A DNA stretch of 64,000 bases from DATDAH01 sp963725155. GTDB taxonomy: Bacteria; Actinomycetota; Acidimicrobiia; Acidimicrobiales; DATDAH01. Position 1 is the first letter of the stretch; every line of letters starts with the position of its first letter. Shown here one piece after another: positions 41,316-49,824 of this stretch. The stretch spans positions 682,001 through 746,000 of the forward strand of contig CAVRXU010000008.1 in assembly GCA_963725155.1 (NCBI GenBank), in the 5' to 3' direction. The notes below the pieces were generated by a model, which saw only the letters and a program-made list of their open reading frames with translations, searched no databases and had not been told where the DNA came from. A program made the position numbers and the translations under genes.

Positions 41316-43409
41316 GTGGAGCCCGAGTCGTCGTCGAGTCACCCCCTCCGGTCGTTCCTGGAGCTCCTCGGGCTCAGCGGGCTGGCCATTGCGCAGCCTC
41401 TGCTCGCCGTGTTCGGTGACGCCCCCGACTACTTCGTGTTCCAGGGCTCGTCGTCCCGGGACATCGTCGTCTTCGCCGTGCTCATCGTGCTCGTGCCGCC
41501 CACCGTCCTCTGGACGCTGATCCAGGTCATCGGGTGGACGAGCGACCGGCGCCGCCGGATCGCCGAGGGGGGCGCGATCGGACTGCTCGTCGGCCTCCTC
41601 GCCCTCCAGATCGCGGTCGGTACCGGCCTCGCCCTCGGCCTCGCGGTGACGCTGGCGGCGGCCGCCGGGACCGGTGTCGCACTGGCCCATGGCCACTGGC
41701 CAGGCGTCCGCCTGTGGGCGGCCTGGCTCGCCCCCGCGCCCCTGGTCTTCCTGGCCGTGTTCCTCTTCATCTCACCGGTGAGCGGCCTGGTGCGGGACGG
41801 TGATGTCGATCCGGCCCACCTGGGCGCCTTCGGCTCCGGGGACCCGCCGCCGGTGGTGATGATCGTGTTCGACGAGTGGCCGCTGGCCTCGATCGTCCGC
41901 CGCGACGGGACGATCGATGCCGACCTCTACCCGAACGTGGCCGCATTGGCCGGGGACTCGACCTGGTACCGGGACACGACGACGGCGGCCAACCTGACCA
42001 ACTTCGCCATCCCCGCCCTGCTCACCGGCGACGTCCCCGAGGAGGGGGACACGGCGGACACGATCACCCATCCCGAGAACCTGTTCACCCTCCTGGGCGG
42101 GACCTACGACCTCGACGTCACCGAGCGGATCACCCGCCTCTGCCCGACGTCCCTGTGCGCCACCGCCGGCGGGGGGTCGGGCCGGGGCCCGGTGGCCGGG
42201 GTGACCGACCTCCTGGCCGATGCCGAAGACGTCTTCGTGGACCGGCTGACGCCGGGTGATCAGAGCGGGCCGGAGACGGATGTGTTCGTCGAGCCCACGG
42301 CGGCGGTGGACCGGGCCAGGGAGGGAGCTGAGGACCAGCGCTTCGAGGACCTCGAGGAGCCCCGGCCCGAGAGCGTCAACCGGTTCCTGGGGGGCATCCG
42401 GGCCGGCGAGGGCCCGACCGTGCACTTCCTGCACCTGCTCGAGCCGCACACGCCCTACCTGGACCTGCCCGACGGCCGCCGCTACGGCGCTGACCCGACC
42501 CTCCGCATGATCTCGCCGAGGGAGGACGGCGAGCCCGGCGGTGACCGGCGAGCCGCGGCGGGGCCGCCCGCCCTGCTCGACCGCCAGCGACTCCAACTCG
42601 AGGTGGCCCATGTCGACCGCCTGCTCGGCGACGTGCTCGACCGGCTGCACCACACCGGGCTCTACGACGACGCCCTCGTCGTCGTCACCTCCGACCACGG
42701 CATCGCCTTCCAGCCCGGTGGGCCCGTCCGCGGACTCGGGATCGAGCCCATCGACGAGGCCGCCCAACCGGAGCTGCTCTGGGTCCCGTTGTTCGTCAAG
42801 GCGCCGGGACAGGCCGACGGCGAGGTGAGCGACTTCCCGGCTGAGACCATCGACGTGCTGCCCACCATGGCCGCCCGCCTCGGCATCGACCTGCCGTGGA
42901 CGGTCGACGGCGAGGCCCTCACCAAGGACGCCTCACTCGACCCGGAACGGCGGTTCGTGCACGTGGCCGGCTCGTCCTTCGCCACCTTCCACCTCGACGA
43001 ACCGGTGCCGGTGGCCGCCGACCTCGACGACGTGTTGGCCCTCGGCGTGGATTCGGTGCTGCCCGGCAGGGGGCCGGACCGCTGGTGGGCGGCCCGTCCC
43101 GAGCCTCACCTGGTCGGCCGGCCGGCCGTCGGGCCCCGGCTGGGGGCCCAGATCGACGGCCTCGGGCCGTTCCTCGACGTCGACCTGACCGACCCGGTCG
43201 TCCCCGCCGTCGTGGCCGGCCGGGTCGACGGCGACGTGGGCCGGGTGGCCGTGGCGGTGAACGGGACGATCGCCGCGGTGGTCGACACCTACGACGACGG
43301 CAACGGTCCCGGCTGCTTCGCCGCCATGGTCGATCCGGCCTTGCTCGTCGACGGCTTCAACGGCCTGACCATCCACCGCGCCGGCCCCACCCCCCGTTCT
43401 GGAACCTGA
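41316..43409 (+). CDS. Membrane-anchored sulfatase/alkaline-phosphatase-superfamily protein
   Basis: A 697-residue protein. Four to five helices lie in the first 155 residues. The extracellular catalytic domain follows: metal Asp186-Glu187 in VFDEWP, the nucleophile loop DTTTAANLTNFAIPALLTG (a Thr or Ser), HLLEPHTPY and metal Asp460-His461 in TSDHG. This is the arrangement of LtaS-type phosphoglycerol transferases and related arylsulfatase-like enzymes. A carbohydrate-binding-like beta domain of about 120 residues ends the chain. It probably modifies a cell-envelope polymer. The stop lies inside a family A repeat, giving an ending PTPRSGT read from the repeat. Confidence 0.85.
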   Translation: MEPESSSSHPLRSFLELLGLSGLAIAQPLLAVFGDAPDYFVFQGSSSRDIVVFAVLIVLVPPTVLWTLIQVIGWTSDRRRRIAEGGAIGLLVGLLALQIAVGTGLALGLAVTLAAAAGTGVALAHGHWPGVRLWAAWLAPAPLVFLAVFLFISPVSGLVRDGDVDPAHLGAFGSGDPPPVVMIVFDEWPLASIVRRDGTIDADLYPNVAALAGDSTWYRDTTTAANLTNFAIPALLTGDVPEEGDTADTITHPENLFTLLGGTYDLDVTERITRLCPTSLCATAGGGSGRGPVAGVTDLLADAEDVFVDRLTPGDQSGPETDVFVEPTAAVDRAREGAEDQRFEDLEEPRPESVNRFLGGIRAGEGPTVHFLHLLEPHTPYLDLPDGRRYGADPTLRMISPREDGEPGGDRRAAAGPPALLDRQRLQLEVAHVDRLLGDVLDRLHHTGLYDDALVVVTSDHGIAFQPGGPVRGLGIEPIDEAAQPELLWVPLFVKAPGQADGEVSDFPAETIDVLPTMAARLGIDLPWTVDGEALTKDASLDPERRFVHVAGSSFATFHLDEPVPVAADLDDVLALGVDSVLPGRGPDRWWAARPEPHLVGRPAVGPRLGAQIDGLGPFLDVDLTDPVVPAVVAGRVDGDVGRVAVAVNGTIAAVVDTYDDGNGPGCFAAMVDPALLVDGFNGLTIHRAGPTPRSGT

Positions 43410-43448
43410 GACTCGCGGCCCCGCACAAACCCCGGGTACCAGAAGCGG
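43394..43448. terminator. Inverted repeat, family A (degenerate)
   Basis: CCGTTCTGGAACCTGAGACT at 43394-43413 pairs imperfectly with 43430-43448 (ccgggtaccagaagcgg). The loop keeps CGCGGCCC...CACAAAC seen at 13981. It contains the sulfatase-like stop (43407-43409) and lies 5 nt from the stop of the convergent acyl-CoA synthetase. Confidence 0.5.
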
Positions 43449-43453
43449 CGGCG

Positions 43454-45028
43454 TCAGCCGGCGGTGACCACTTCCTTGGCCCAGCGGTAGTCGGGTTTGC
43501 CCGCCGGCGAGCGGACGACCTGGTCCACGAAGGTCACCGTCTTCGGCACCTTGTAGCCCGCCAGGTGGGCCCGGCAGTGGTCGATGAGCTCGTCGGGGGT
43601 CGGCTCGGTGCCGGCGGCGGGCTGGACGACGGCCGACACCCGCTCGCCCCAGCGGTCGTCGGGTGCGCCGACGACGAGCACGTCGTAGACGTCGGGGCGG
43701 GCCCGCAGGACGGACTCCACCTCCTCCGGGAAGACCTTCTCGCCGCCCGTGTTGATGCAGCCCGATCCCCGTCCGAGGAGGTTGATCGTCCCGTCCTCGG
43801 CCACCGTGGCCATGTCCCCGGTGATGACCCACCGGCGCCCGTCGTGCTCGACGAAGGTGGCCGCCGTCTTCTCGGGGTCCCCGTGATAGCGCACCGGGAT
43901 GTGGCCGGTGCGGGCCACCCGGCCGACGGTCTCGGAGCCGGGAGCCACGGGGCTCAGCGTCTCGTCGAGGACCACCGTGGTGTCGTCCATCGGGGCGAAG
44001 GCGGCCCGGGCGTCGGAGTCGGCGGCCATGCGGGCGGTGCCCTGCGCCCCGGTCTCCGACGAGCCGAAGCCGTCGGCCAGGAACAGGTTGGGCAGGATCT
44101 CCTGGATGCGGCGGCGGAGCGTGGGGCTGAGCGGCGCCCCGCCTGAGCCGATGGTGAAGAGGCTGGGGACGTCGTAGCCGCCGGCCTCGTCCCAGGCGTC
44201 CAGCAGCGGACGGGCCACGGCGTCACCCACGATCGTGATCAGGTGCACGCCCTCGGCGGCGATGGTCTGCCAGACGGCATGGGGATCCAGGGGGCCGGGG
44301 AGGAGGACGACCTTGCCGCCGGCGAACAGCCAGGACAGGCTCGTCCACTGCCCGGCTGCGTGCATGAGGGGGGCCACCGGCAGGAAGATTGCGGCCGAGC
44401 CCTCGGGGGCGATGCGCTCGACGATGCCCTCCGGAGTGGTGATGGCCCCGAGCAGGCGGGCGGGGTCCCCGCCGCCGATGCAGGAGTGGAAGGCGTCCTC
44501 CTGGCGCCAGACGACGCCTTTGGGCAAGCCGGTGGTGCCGCCGGTGTAGAGGATGTAGAGGTCGTCGCTGCTGCGGTCGTCGAAGCCGGGGGCGGGGTCG
44601 GCGGCGGCCAGGGCGGCCTCGTAGTCCTCCCCCACCGCCAACTCCACGGCCAAAGCGGGCAGGTCGTCGCGCACCGCCGCCATGCGGTCCGCGAACTCGG
44701 CGTCGTGGACCACCGCCCGGACCCCGGCGTCGGCGAACAGGTAACGCAGTTCGTCCTCGACGTAGCGGTAGTTCACGTTGATGGGGACGGCCCGCAGCTT
44801 GTACGCCGCCAGCATCGTCTCCAGGTACTCCGTCCCGTTGGTGAGGTAGACCCCGACGTGGTCGTCGGGCCCGACCCCGTTGGCCCGCAGGTGGGCGGCC
44901 AGCCGGTTGGCCCGCTCGTCGAGGTCCCCGTAGGTCAGCCGCCGGTCGCCACAGACCACCGCCTCTCGGTCCGGCACCTGCTCGGCCACCAACTCCCACA
45001 GGTCGGCGAAGGCGAACGACCGGCTCAT
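43454..45028 (-). CDS. AMP-dependent acyl-CoA synthetase (FadD-like), paralogue of the one at 4526
   Basis: A 524-residue ANL ligase with ILYTGGTTGLPKG, FGSSETG, YHGDPEKT, WVITGDMA, GRGSGCINTGGEKVFPEEVE and the catalytic Lys in SPAGKPDYRW. It aligns along its whole length with the 4526 enzyme (same RAVPINVNYRYVE and FLADGFGSSETG blocks), so the two are ancient paralogues. The ATG at 45028 is preferred over a start 19 codons upstream: TACGGT lies 8 nt before it. It is third in a minus-strand series with a degenerate ThDP protein and another acyl-CoA synthetase, though each seems to have its own promoter. Confidence 0.93.
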   Translation of the reverse strand: MSRSFAFADLWELVAEQVPDREAVVCGDRRLTYGDLDERANRLAAHLRANGVGPDDHVGVYLTNGTEYLETMLAAYKLRAVPINVNYRYVEDELRYLFADAGVRAVVHDAEFADRMAAVRDDLPALAVELAVGEDYEAALAAADPAPGFDDRSSDDLYILYTGGTTGLPKGVVWRQEDAFHSCIGGGDPARLLGAITTPEGIVERIAPEGSAAIFLPVAPLMHAAGQWTSLSWLFAGGKVVLLPGPLDPHAVWQTIAAEGVHLITIVGDAVARPLLDAWDEAGGYDVPSLFTIGSGGAPLSPTLRRRIQEILPNLFLADGFGSSETGAQGTARMAADSDARAAFAPMDDTTVVLDETLSPVAPGSETVGRVARTGHIPVRYHGDPEKTAATFVEHDGRRWVITGDMATVAEDGTINLLGRGSGCINTGGEKVFPEEVESVLRARPDVYDVLVVGAPDDRWGERVSAVVQPAAGTEPTPDELIDHCRAHLAGYKVPKTVTFVDQVVRSPAGKPDYRWAKEVVTAG

Positions 45029-45036
45029 GGCCGGGG

Positions 45037-45042
45037 ACCGTA
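45037..45042 (-). promoter_or_regulatory. -10 box TACGGT of the acyl-CoA synthetase at 45028
   Basis: TACGGT on the minus strand, 8 nt before the ATG, and it excludes the upstream in-frame start. Confidence 0.5.
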
Positions 45043-45110
45043 GTGGGCCTCTCGGTGCCGTCCGGCCAACTGAGCCAACCGACAACGAGGCAACGATGGG
45101 GGGCGTGGGG

Positions 45111-46400
45111 TCAGGACCAGGCGGTGATCTCGCCGGCGACGGCCACCAGGTCGGCGGTGGCGCTGAAGTCCACGGGCACCGGCACCACGTCCACGCCGGG
45201 ACGGCCGATGGCCGCGGCAGTGGCCTCTTGGCGGTCGTCGGGGGAGGCGACGTCGGCCTCGCCGCCCCAGGCCTCGAGCGTCAAGTCGACCTCGAGCGAG
45301 CGGGCCAGGTCGAGCAGTGCCTCCGTCATCGGGTCGAGCGGCCAGGTCGTCACCCCCAGAGCCGGACGGGACGCGTCCAGGCCCCCGAGGAGCGCGGCGG
45401 CGGCCGCCGTGCCCGGCGCGTTCGTGCCGGGCACCAGCACCGAACCCGGCTCGGTCGTCGGGAACGTGCGGGCCACCCACAGGCCCGCCGGGCCGGGATC
45501 GGCGACCACGACGCCGCCGAAGGGACGCAGGGCAGCCAGGTCCCGGCTGGCCCGGGCGGGGTGCAGCGGCACGGCGTCGGACTCGTAGGCGGGGCCGACC
45601 ACGGCGGCCAGCTCGGTGTAGAGGGGCGGGCGAGGCGGCTCGGCCTTCGGCTCGGGCCAGCCCTCGGCGGCGAAGGCCAGGTGCACGGGATGGAGGTCCA
45701 GGCGCTGGGCGGCCCGGAAACCACCCGGCGGCAGCTCGTCGGGGTCCACACCGATGCAGACCACGGCCAACTTGTCGGTCAGGCCGGCCAGCTCGAAGTC
45801 GCGGGACTGAAGGCCGGCGGTGCCGGCGTGAAACGGGCTGTCCCAGGGGAACACGCCCTTGGCTCCCCAGGTGTTGACCATCGGGAGGCCGGTCTGAGCG
45901 GCGAAGCGCTGCAGGTGGCCGACGACACCCTCGCCGTCGAGGACCCGCAGCACCCCCGGCCCGACCACGACACCAAGATCCGGTGCCAGGCTGGGCGACA
46001 ACCGGATGCCCTCGATCCGGGTCCGCGCCGCCTTTGGCTCGATGCCCTCGGGCACGGGGGCGGCGAGATCCAGGTCCAGCTCCAGGGCGAAGGCGTCGGG
46101 CACCTCCTGGCCCAGCGTGGTGGCCAGGGCGTTGGCCAGGCTCTCCGGACCGTCGATGCGGACCGACTCGACCCGTGCCCCCGGCCGCGAGCTGACCCGC
46201 AGGATCCGGTCGTGCCAGGACGCCCCGACCCGGTCCAGCCGCCCGTCGACATCGGCCAGCAGATCGGCGATGACCCCGTCGGCGACGGGGACGGTGGTGA
46301 GCCCCGGCCACGGCACCGCCGTCGGCGCCCCGAACACCCGCGGCACGCCGAGGGCCTTCAGCCCGGCGGCGAGCAGCTCGGCGACGGTCCGATCAGTCAT
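45111..46400 (-). CDS. Degenerate thiamine-diphosphate-enzyme-family protein (acetolactate synthase-like)
   Basis: A 429-residue protein, shorter than the 530-600 of functional ThDP enzymes. Residues 2-25 (VAELLAAGLKALGVPRVFGAP) copy the start of the Pyr domain, but the segment that should hold the catalytic Glu is gone. Residues about 135-225 match the central domain (VVVGPGVLR, AAQTGLPMVNTWGAKGVFPWDS). The PP-domain equivalent has VADPGPAGLWVARTF and VLVPGTNAPGTAAAAALLGG but lacks the GDGx25-30N ThDP/Mg motif. It therefore probably cannot bind ThDP. Pseudoenzyme, partner subunit or a remodelled enzyme are all possible. Confidence 0.7.
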   Translation of the reverse strand: MTDRTVAELLAAGLKALGVPRVFGAPTAVPWPGLTTVPVADGVIADLLADVDGRLDRVGASWHDRILRVSSRPGARVESVRIDGPESLANALATTLGQEVPDAFALELDLDLAAPVPEGIEPKAARTRIEGIRLSPSLAPDLGVVVGPGVLRVLDGEGVVGHLQRFAAQTGLPMVNTWGAKGVFPWDSPFHAGTAGLQSRDFELAGLTDKLAVVCIGVDPDELPPGGFRAAQRLDLHPVHLAFAAEGWPEPKAEPPRPPLYTELAAVVGPAYESDAVPLHPARASRDLAALRPFGGVVVADPGPAGLWVARTFPTTEPGSVLVPGTNAPGTAAAAALLGGLDASRPALGVTTWPLDPMTEALLDLARSLEVDLTLEAWGGEADVASPDDRQEATAAAIGRPGVDVVPVPVDFSATADLVAVAGEITAWS

Positions 46401-46408
46401 CGCCGCCG

Positions 46409-46414
46409 AGGGTA
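46409..46414 (-). promoter_or_regulatory. -10 box TACCCT of the ThDP-like gene
   Basis: TACCCT on the minus strand ends 8 nt before ATG 46400, just beside the family B repeat. Confidence 0.45.
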
Positions 46415-46420
46415 GGCCCG

Positions 46421-46468
46421 CTTCTGGCCTCTGATCTGCCGGTCATGACCGGTACATCGGAGGCCAGA
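46421..46468. terminator. Inverted repeat, family B with nested palindrome
   Basis: CTTCTGGCCTCTGAT (46421-46435) pairs with ATCGGAGGCCAGAAC (46456-46470 region) with G-U-type mismatches. The loop contains a perfect 14-bp palindrome CCGGTCATGACCGG (46439-46452). It follows the stop of the acyl-CoA synthetase at 46477 on the minus strand. Confidence 0.55.
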
Positions 46469-46476
46469 ACGGGGGG

Positions 46477-48018
46477 TCAGCCGGCGAACTGGTCCCGGAG
46501 CTCGTACTTGACGACCTTGCCGGTGGGGTTCCTCGGGAGGATGTCCATGAACTCGAGCTGCTCGGGCAGGGCCTGCTTGCGGAGGCCCTTGTCCAGCAGG
46601 TGCTCCTTCATGGTCTCGAAGCTGATCGGGTCCTGGCCCTCCGCGGTGACCACGATGGCGGCGACCCGCTCGCCGGTGCGGTCGTCGGGCAGGCCGATGA
46701 CGGCGACATCGCCGACTTGAGGATGCTCGAACAGGAGGTCCTCGACCTCCTTGGCCGAGATGTTCTCCATGTTCCGGATGATGATGTCCTTCAGGCGCCC
46801 GGTGATGATCAGGTTGCCCTCGGCGTCCTGCTGGCCGAGGTCGCCGGTGCGGAACCAGCCGTCCTCGTCGAAGGCGTCGGCGTCCAGGGTCGAGTCCAGA
46901 TAGCCCCGCATCATCTGGGGGGCCTTGGCCCGGATCTCGCCCTCTTCGTCCGACCCGGCGACCGTGCCGTCCAGCTTCACCAGCTTCAGCTCGACGCCGG
47001 GCATGGGCTTGCCCTCCGTCTCGGCCTTCACGGCGTCGGGGTCGTCCACGTCGACGAGCACGAGGATCGGGGCCTCGGTCAGGCCGTAGCCCGAGCAGAT
47101 CCCCACCCCACCCATCTCGTCCTTCATCTCCTGGTGCAGGGTCGGCGGCTTGGGCGCCCCGCCGCCGGGGAACAGGCGCACGTCCGGGAAGATCGGCTCC
47201 GGCCCGGCCGCCCGCTGGGCCGCCAGGTACACCATGTGGAACGGCGTCCCGGCGCCGGCCATGGTCACGCCGTTGGCGGCCAGGTAGGGCACCGTCGTCG
47301 CCGGGTCGAAGGTCTCGACGAACAGGTTCACCGTCCCGAACTGCAGGCTGGTGAACAGCCACGTGATCCCCCCGACGTGGGTGAACGGGAAGACCAGCGC
47401 TCCCCGGTCCTCCTCGGTGGCCCGGTAGCGGTCGCCCATGCCCTCGGCGATGGCGGCGATGGACGCGTCAGTGTGCTTGGCCCCCTTCGGGTCAGCCGTC
47501 GTGCCCGACGTGTAGAAGAGCCAGCGCACCGGCAGGTCGGCCGGATCGTCGGGGGTTGCGGGGGGCGGCGGCAGGGTCGAGGGATCACCCTCGGGCAGGG
47601 TCTTGTCGGCCACCAGCACGGCGAGGCCGTCGACCTCGCCGGCCACGGTGTTGGCCATGGCGGCGTGGTCGAAGCCGCGGAACACCGACGGCACGACCAG
47701 GAGCTTGGAGCCGGCCTGCTTGGTCACGAAGCCGACCTCGCGCTCTCGGTAGATGGGGATGATCGGGTTCTGGGTCACGCCGAGCCGGGCCAGCGCCCCG
47801 ACCAGCACCATCGACTCGAACCAGGTCGGCAGCTGCCAGGACACGACATCGCCCTCACCGAGGCCCAGCTCCTGGAAGCCGGCCGCGGCCCGCTCGCACC
47901 AGTCCTTGTACCCGACGAAGGTGAGCTGGCGGCCGTCCTCGTCGATGGCCATCTCGGCGTCGCCGGACTCGGCCGCACGGGCCTCGATGAGCTCCCACAG
48001 ATTGCGCCCCGTGATCAT
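46477..48018 (-). CDS. AMP-dependent acyl-CoA synthetase (long-chain/cyclohexanecarboxylate type)
   Basis: A 513-residue ANL ligase of a different subfamily from the two FadD-like paralogues: P-loop FYTSGTTADPKGAKHTD, A5 GYGLTEAP, A7 WFRTGDLG, hinge GRLKDIIIRNMENISAKEVE and catalytic Lys in NPTGKVVKYEL. The motif MENISAKEVE replaces the more usual GGENIYPxEVE, a conservative variation. It adenylates a carboxylate and makes the CoA ester. ATG 48018 is taken because TACAGT lies 8 nt before it and the N-terminus (ITGRNLWELIEARA) fits the family. Confidence 0.93.
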   Translation of the reverse strand: MITGRNLWELIEARAAESGDAEMAIDEDGRQLTFVGYKDWCERAAAGFQELGLGEGDVVSWQLPTWFESMVLVGALARLGVTQNPIIPIYREREVGFVTKQAGSKLLVVPSVFRGFDHAAMANTVAGEVDGLAVLVADKTLPEGDPSTLPPPPATPDDPADLPVRWLFYTSGTTADPKGAKHTDASIAAIAEGMGDRYRATEEDRGALVFPFTHVGGITWLFTSLQFGTVNLFVETFDPATTVPYLAANGVTMAGAGTPFHMVYLAAQRAAGPEPIFPDVRLFPGGGAPKPPTLHQEMKDEMGGVGICSGYGLTEAPILVLVDVDDPDAVKAETEGKPMPGVELKLVKLDGTVAGSDEEGEIRAKAPQMMRGYLDSTLDADAFDEDGWFRTGDLGQQDAEGNLIITGRLKDIIIRNMENISAKEVEDLLFEHPQVGDVAVIGLPDDRTGERVAAIVVTAEGQDPISFETMKEHLLDKGLRKQALPEQLEFMDILPRNPTGKVVKYELRDQFAG

Positions 48019-48026
48019 GGGCCGGG

Positions 48027-48032
48027 ACTGTA
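48027..48032 (-). promoter_or_regulatory. -10 box TACAGT of the acyl-CoA synthetase at 48018
   Basis: TACAGT on the minus strand ends 8 nt before the ATG. The remaining 89 bp up to the EamA stop hold direct GCTCAGCTCTCCGCC repeats but no gene. Confidence 0.45.
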
Positions 48033-48121
48033 GTGACCTGCGGCGCCCGCCTACGGAGGCGTCGAGGTCGACCACCGGACCGGTTCACCCAACCCGACGC
48101 AGCCGCTCAGCTCTCCGCCGC

Positions 48122-49027
48122 TCAGCTCTCCGCCCTACTGGTCAACCAGGCCCCGAGCAGCACCAGCACCATGCCGACCAGGGCGAGGCCGGCGACGGTC
48201 TCGTCCCGGAACACCACGCCGAGGGCGATGGCGACCACCGGCGTGACGTAGATGGCCACCGAGCCCCGGGCCGCACCCGCTCGACCCATGAGGTTGGTCA
48301 TGGCCACGAAGGCCCAGCCCGTGCCCAGAAAGCCCAGGACCATGACCGCAGCCAGCGAGGCCCATCCGAACTCGGAGGCGGGCACGCTGGCCAGGCCGTA
48401 AGGCGCGGTCATGATCAGGGCGCTGATCTGGACCCGCCACATGACCGCCAGCCCGCCGTACTTCTGCTGCAGGGGCACGGCCAGGTTGGTCGACAGGCCG
48501 TAGAGCACAACCGCGACCACGAGCAGGCCGATCCCGACCGGCGACGCCTCCGCGCCGTGCAGGCTGGGGAGGCTGATGGCGACGACGCCGAGGAAGCCGA
48601 TCGTGAGGCCGATGGCCTGCCGCCCCTGGGGCCGGGTGGCCAGGAGCACCGAAGCGAAGAAGGCGGCGAACAGCGGCACCGCGCCGTTGATCATCCCGGC
48701 CACGGACGAGTCCACGTAGAGCTCGGCGATGGGGAACAACGACAGCGGCAGCGCCATCCACGTGAACCCGATGACGGCGACCTTCGGCCAGTCCTCCCGG
48801 TCGATGGGGACCCGGGCACCGGGCACGAAGGCGAGACCCAGCATGCCGAAGAGGATCCGGCCGAACGTGACCACGCCGGGCGCGAAGTCGTCCAGCCCGA
48901 TCGCGATGAGGAGGAACGACGAGCCCCAGACGCCGGCGACGAACGCCAGCAACCCCCACTCCGTCGGCCCGAACGCCTGCTGATGGGTCCCCTGCGCGGT
49001 GGAGATCAGCGTGCGGGAACGGACCAC
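48122..49027 (-). CDS. EamA/DMT-superfamily transporter
   Basis: A 301-residue protein with about ten membrane helices in two EamA repeats (GVWGSSFLLIAIGLDDFAPG... and GFLGTGWAFVAMTNLMGRAGAARGS...). Such drug/metabolite transporters usually export small molecules such as amino acids or nucleotides. The open frame extends far upstream, but GTG 49027 is chosen because TACCCT lies 6 nt before it. It is divergent from a response regulator, 66 bp away. Confidence 0.9.
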   Translation of the reverse strand: MVRSRTLISTAQGTHQQAFGPTEWGLLAFVAGVWGSSFLLIAIGLDDFAPGVVTFGRILFGMLGLAFVPGARVPIDREDWPKVAVIGFTWMALPLSLFPIAELYVDSSVAGMINGAVPLFAAFFASVLLATRPQGRQAIGLTIGFLGVVAISLPSLHGAEASPVGIGLLVVAVVLYGLSTNLAVPLQQKYGGLAVMWRVQISALIMTAPYGLASVPASEFGWASLAAVMVLGFLGTGWAFVAMTNLMGRAGAARGSVAIYVTPVVAIALGVVFRDETVAGLALVGMVLVLLGAWLTSRAES

Positions 49028-49033
49028 TCGGGG

Positions 49034-49039
49034 AGGGTA
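49034..49039 (-). promoter_or_regulatory. -10 box TACCCT of the EamA transporter
   Basis: TACCCT on the minus strand ends 6 nt before GTG 49027. Confidence 0.45.
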
Positions 49040-49081
49040 CCGACGGCCATCAGGAGCACCCGGCCGGATTCGGACGAGCTC

Positions 49082-49087
49082 TATGCT
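49082..49087 (+). promoter_or_regulatory. -10 box TATGCT of the response regulator
   Basis: TATGCT ends 6 nt before GTG 49094, the best match to TATAAT in this set, and indicates a leaderless message. Confidence 0.5.
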
Positions 49088-49093
49088 CGCCCG

Positions 49094-49768
49094 GTGACCC
49101 TGCGCCTGATCATCGCCGAGGACTCCCTCCTCGTGCGGGAGGGCGTGGCCAAGCTGCTCGCCGAACAGGATGGCGTCGAGGTCGTCGCCCTGTGCGCCGA
49201 CTACGACGAGCTGATGGTGGCCGTCGACGCTCACCCGGCCGACGTCGTGCTCACCGACATCCGCATGCCCCCCACCGGGACCGACGAGGGCATCCGGGCC
49301 GCCTCCGAGCTGCGGCTGAGCCACCCCGAGCTGGGCGTGGTCGTGCTCTCCCAGTACGCCGAGCCCGAGTACGCCCTGGCCCTGCTGGAGAGTGGCTCGG
49401 AGGGTCGGGCCTACCTGCTCAAGGAGCGGGTGTCGGACCCCGATCAGCTCCTCGGCGCCGTCCGCGACGTCGCCCGCGGTGGTTCCGTTGTCGACCCGAA
49501 GGTCGTCGAAGGCCTGGTCACCGCCCGATCCCGGTCCCGCCGGTCCCCCCTCGAGCACCTCACGCCGCGCGAGCACGAGGTCCTGGCCGAGATCGCCCAG
49601 GGCCGTAACAACGCGGCTGTGGCCAGCACCCTCGGCCTGTCCGACCGGGCCGTCGAGAAGCACATCAACTCCCTCTTCGCCAAGCTCGGCCTGAGCGAGG
49701 AGCCCGACATCCACCGCCGGGTCAAGGCCGTGCTGCTCTACCTGGCCGAGAAGGACGAGGGGGGATAG
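49094..49768 (+). CDS. NarL/FixJ-type response regulator with LuxR DNA-binding domain
   Basis: A 224-residue regulator. The receiver has acidic Asp10 and phospho-acceptor Asp55 in VVLTDIRMPPT, with the conserved Lys in AYLLKERVSDPD. The LuxR HTH at about 158-215 reads LTPREHEVLAEIAQGRNNAAVASTLGLSDRAVEKHINSLFAKLG. The receiver is unusually similar to that of the cyclase fusion at 59850 (RMPPxxxDEGI, RVSDPDQLLGAVRDVARGGS), so the two probably arose by duplication and may answer the same kinase. It is monocistronic with a G-rich hairpin overlapping its stop. Confidence 0.95.
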   Translation: MTLRLIIAEDSLLVREGVAKLLAEQDGVEVVALCADYDELMVAVDAHPADVVLTDIRMPPTGTDEGIRAASELRLSHPELGVVVLSQYAEPEYALALLESGSEGRAYLLKERVSDPDQLLGAVRDVARGGSVVDPKVVEGLVTARSRSRRSPLEHLTPREHEVLAEIAQGRNNAAVASTLGLSDRAVEKHINSLFAKLGLSEEPDIHRRVKAVLLYLAEKDEGG

Positions 49769-49775
49769 CCCCCCC
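49759..49775 (+). terminator. G6/C7 hairpin at the end of the response regulator
   Basis: GGGGGG (49759-49764), ATAG loop, CCCCCCC (49769-49775). The loop includes the TAG stop. A possible third copy of the GGGGTGCC-type element lies next to it at 49785-49799. Confidence 0.5.
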
Positions 49776-49824
49776 ATGATGACGGGGGCGCCCACCCTGG
49801 GCCGCACCGGCCGGACCGTCGACA

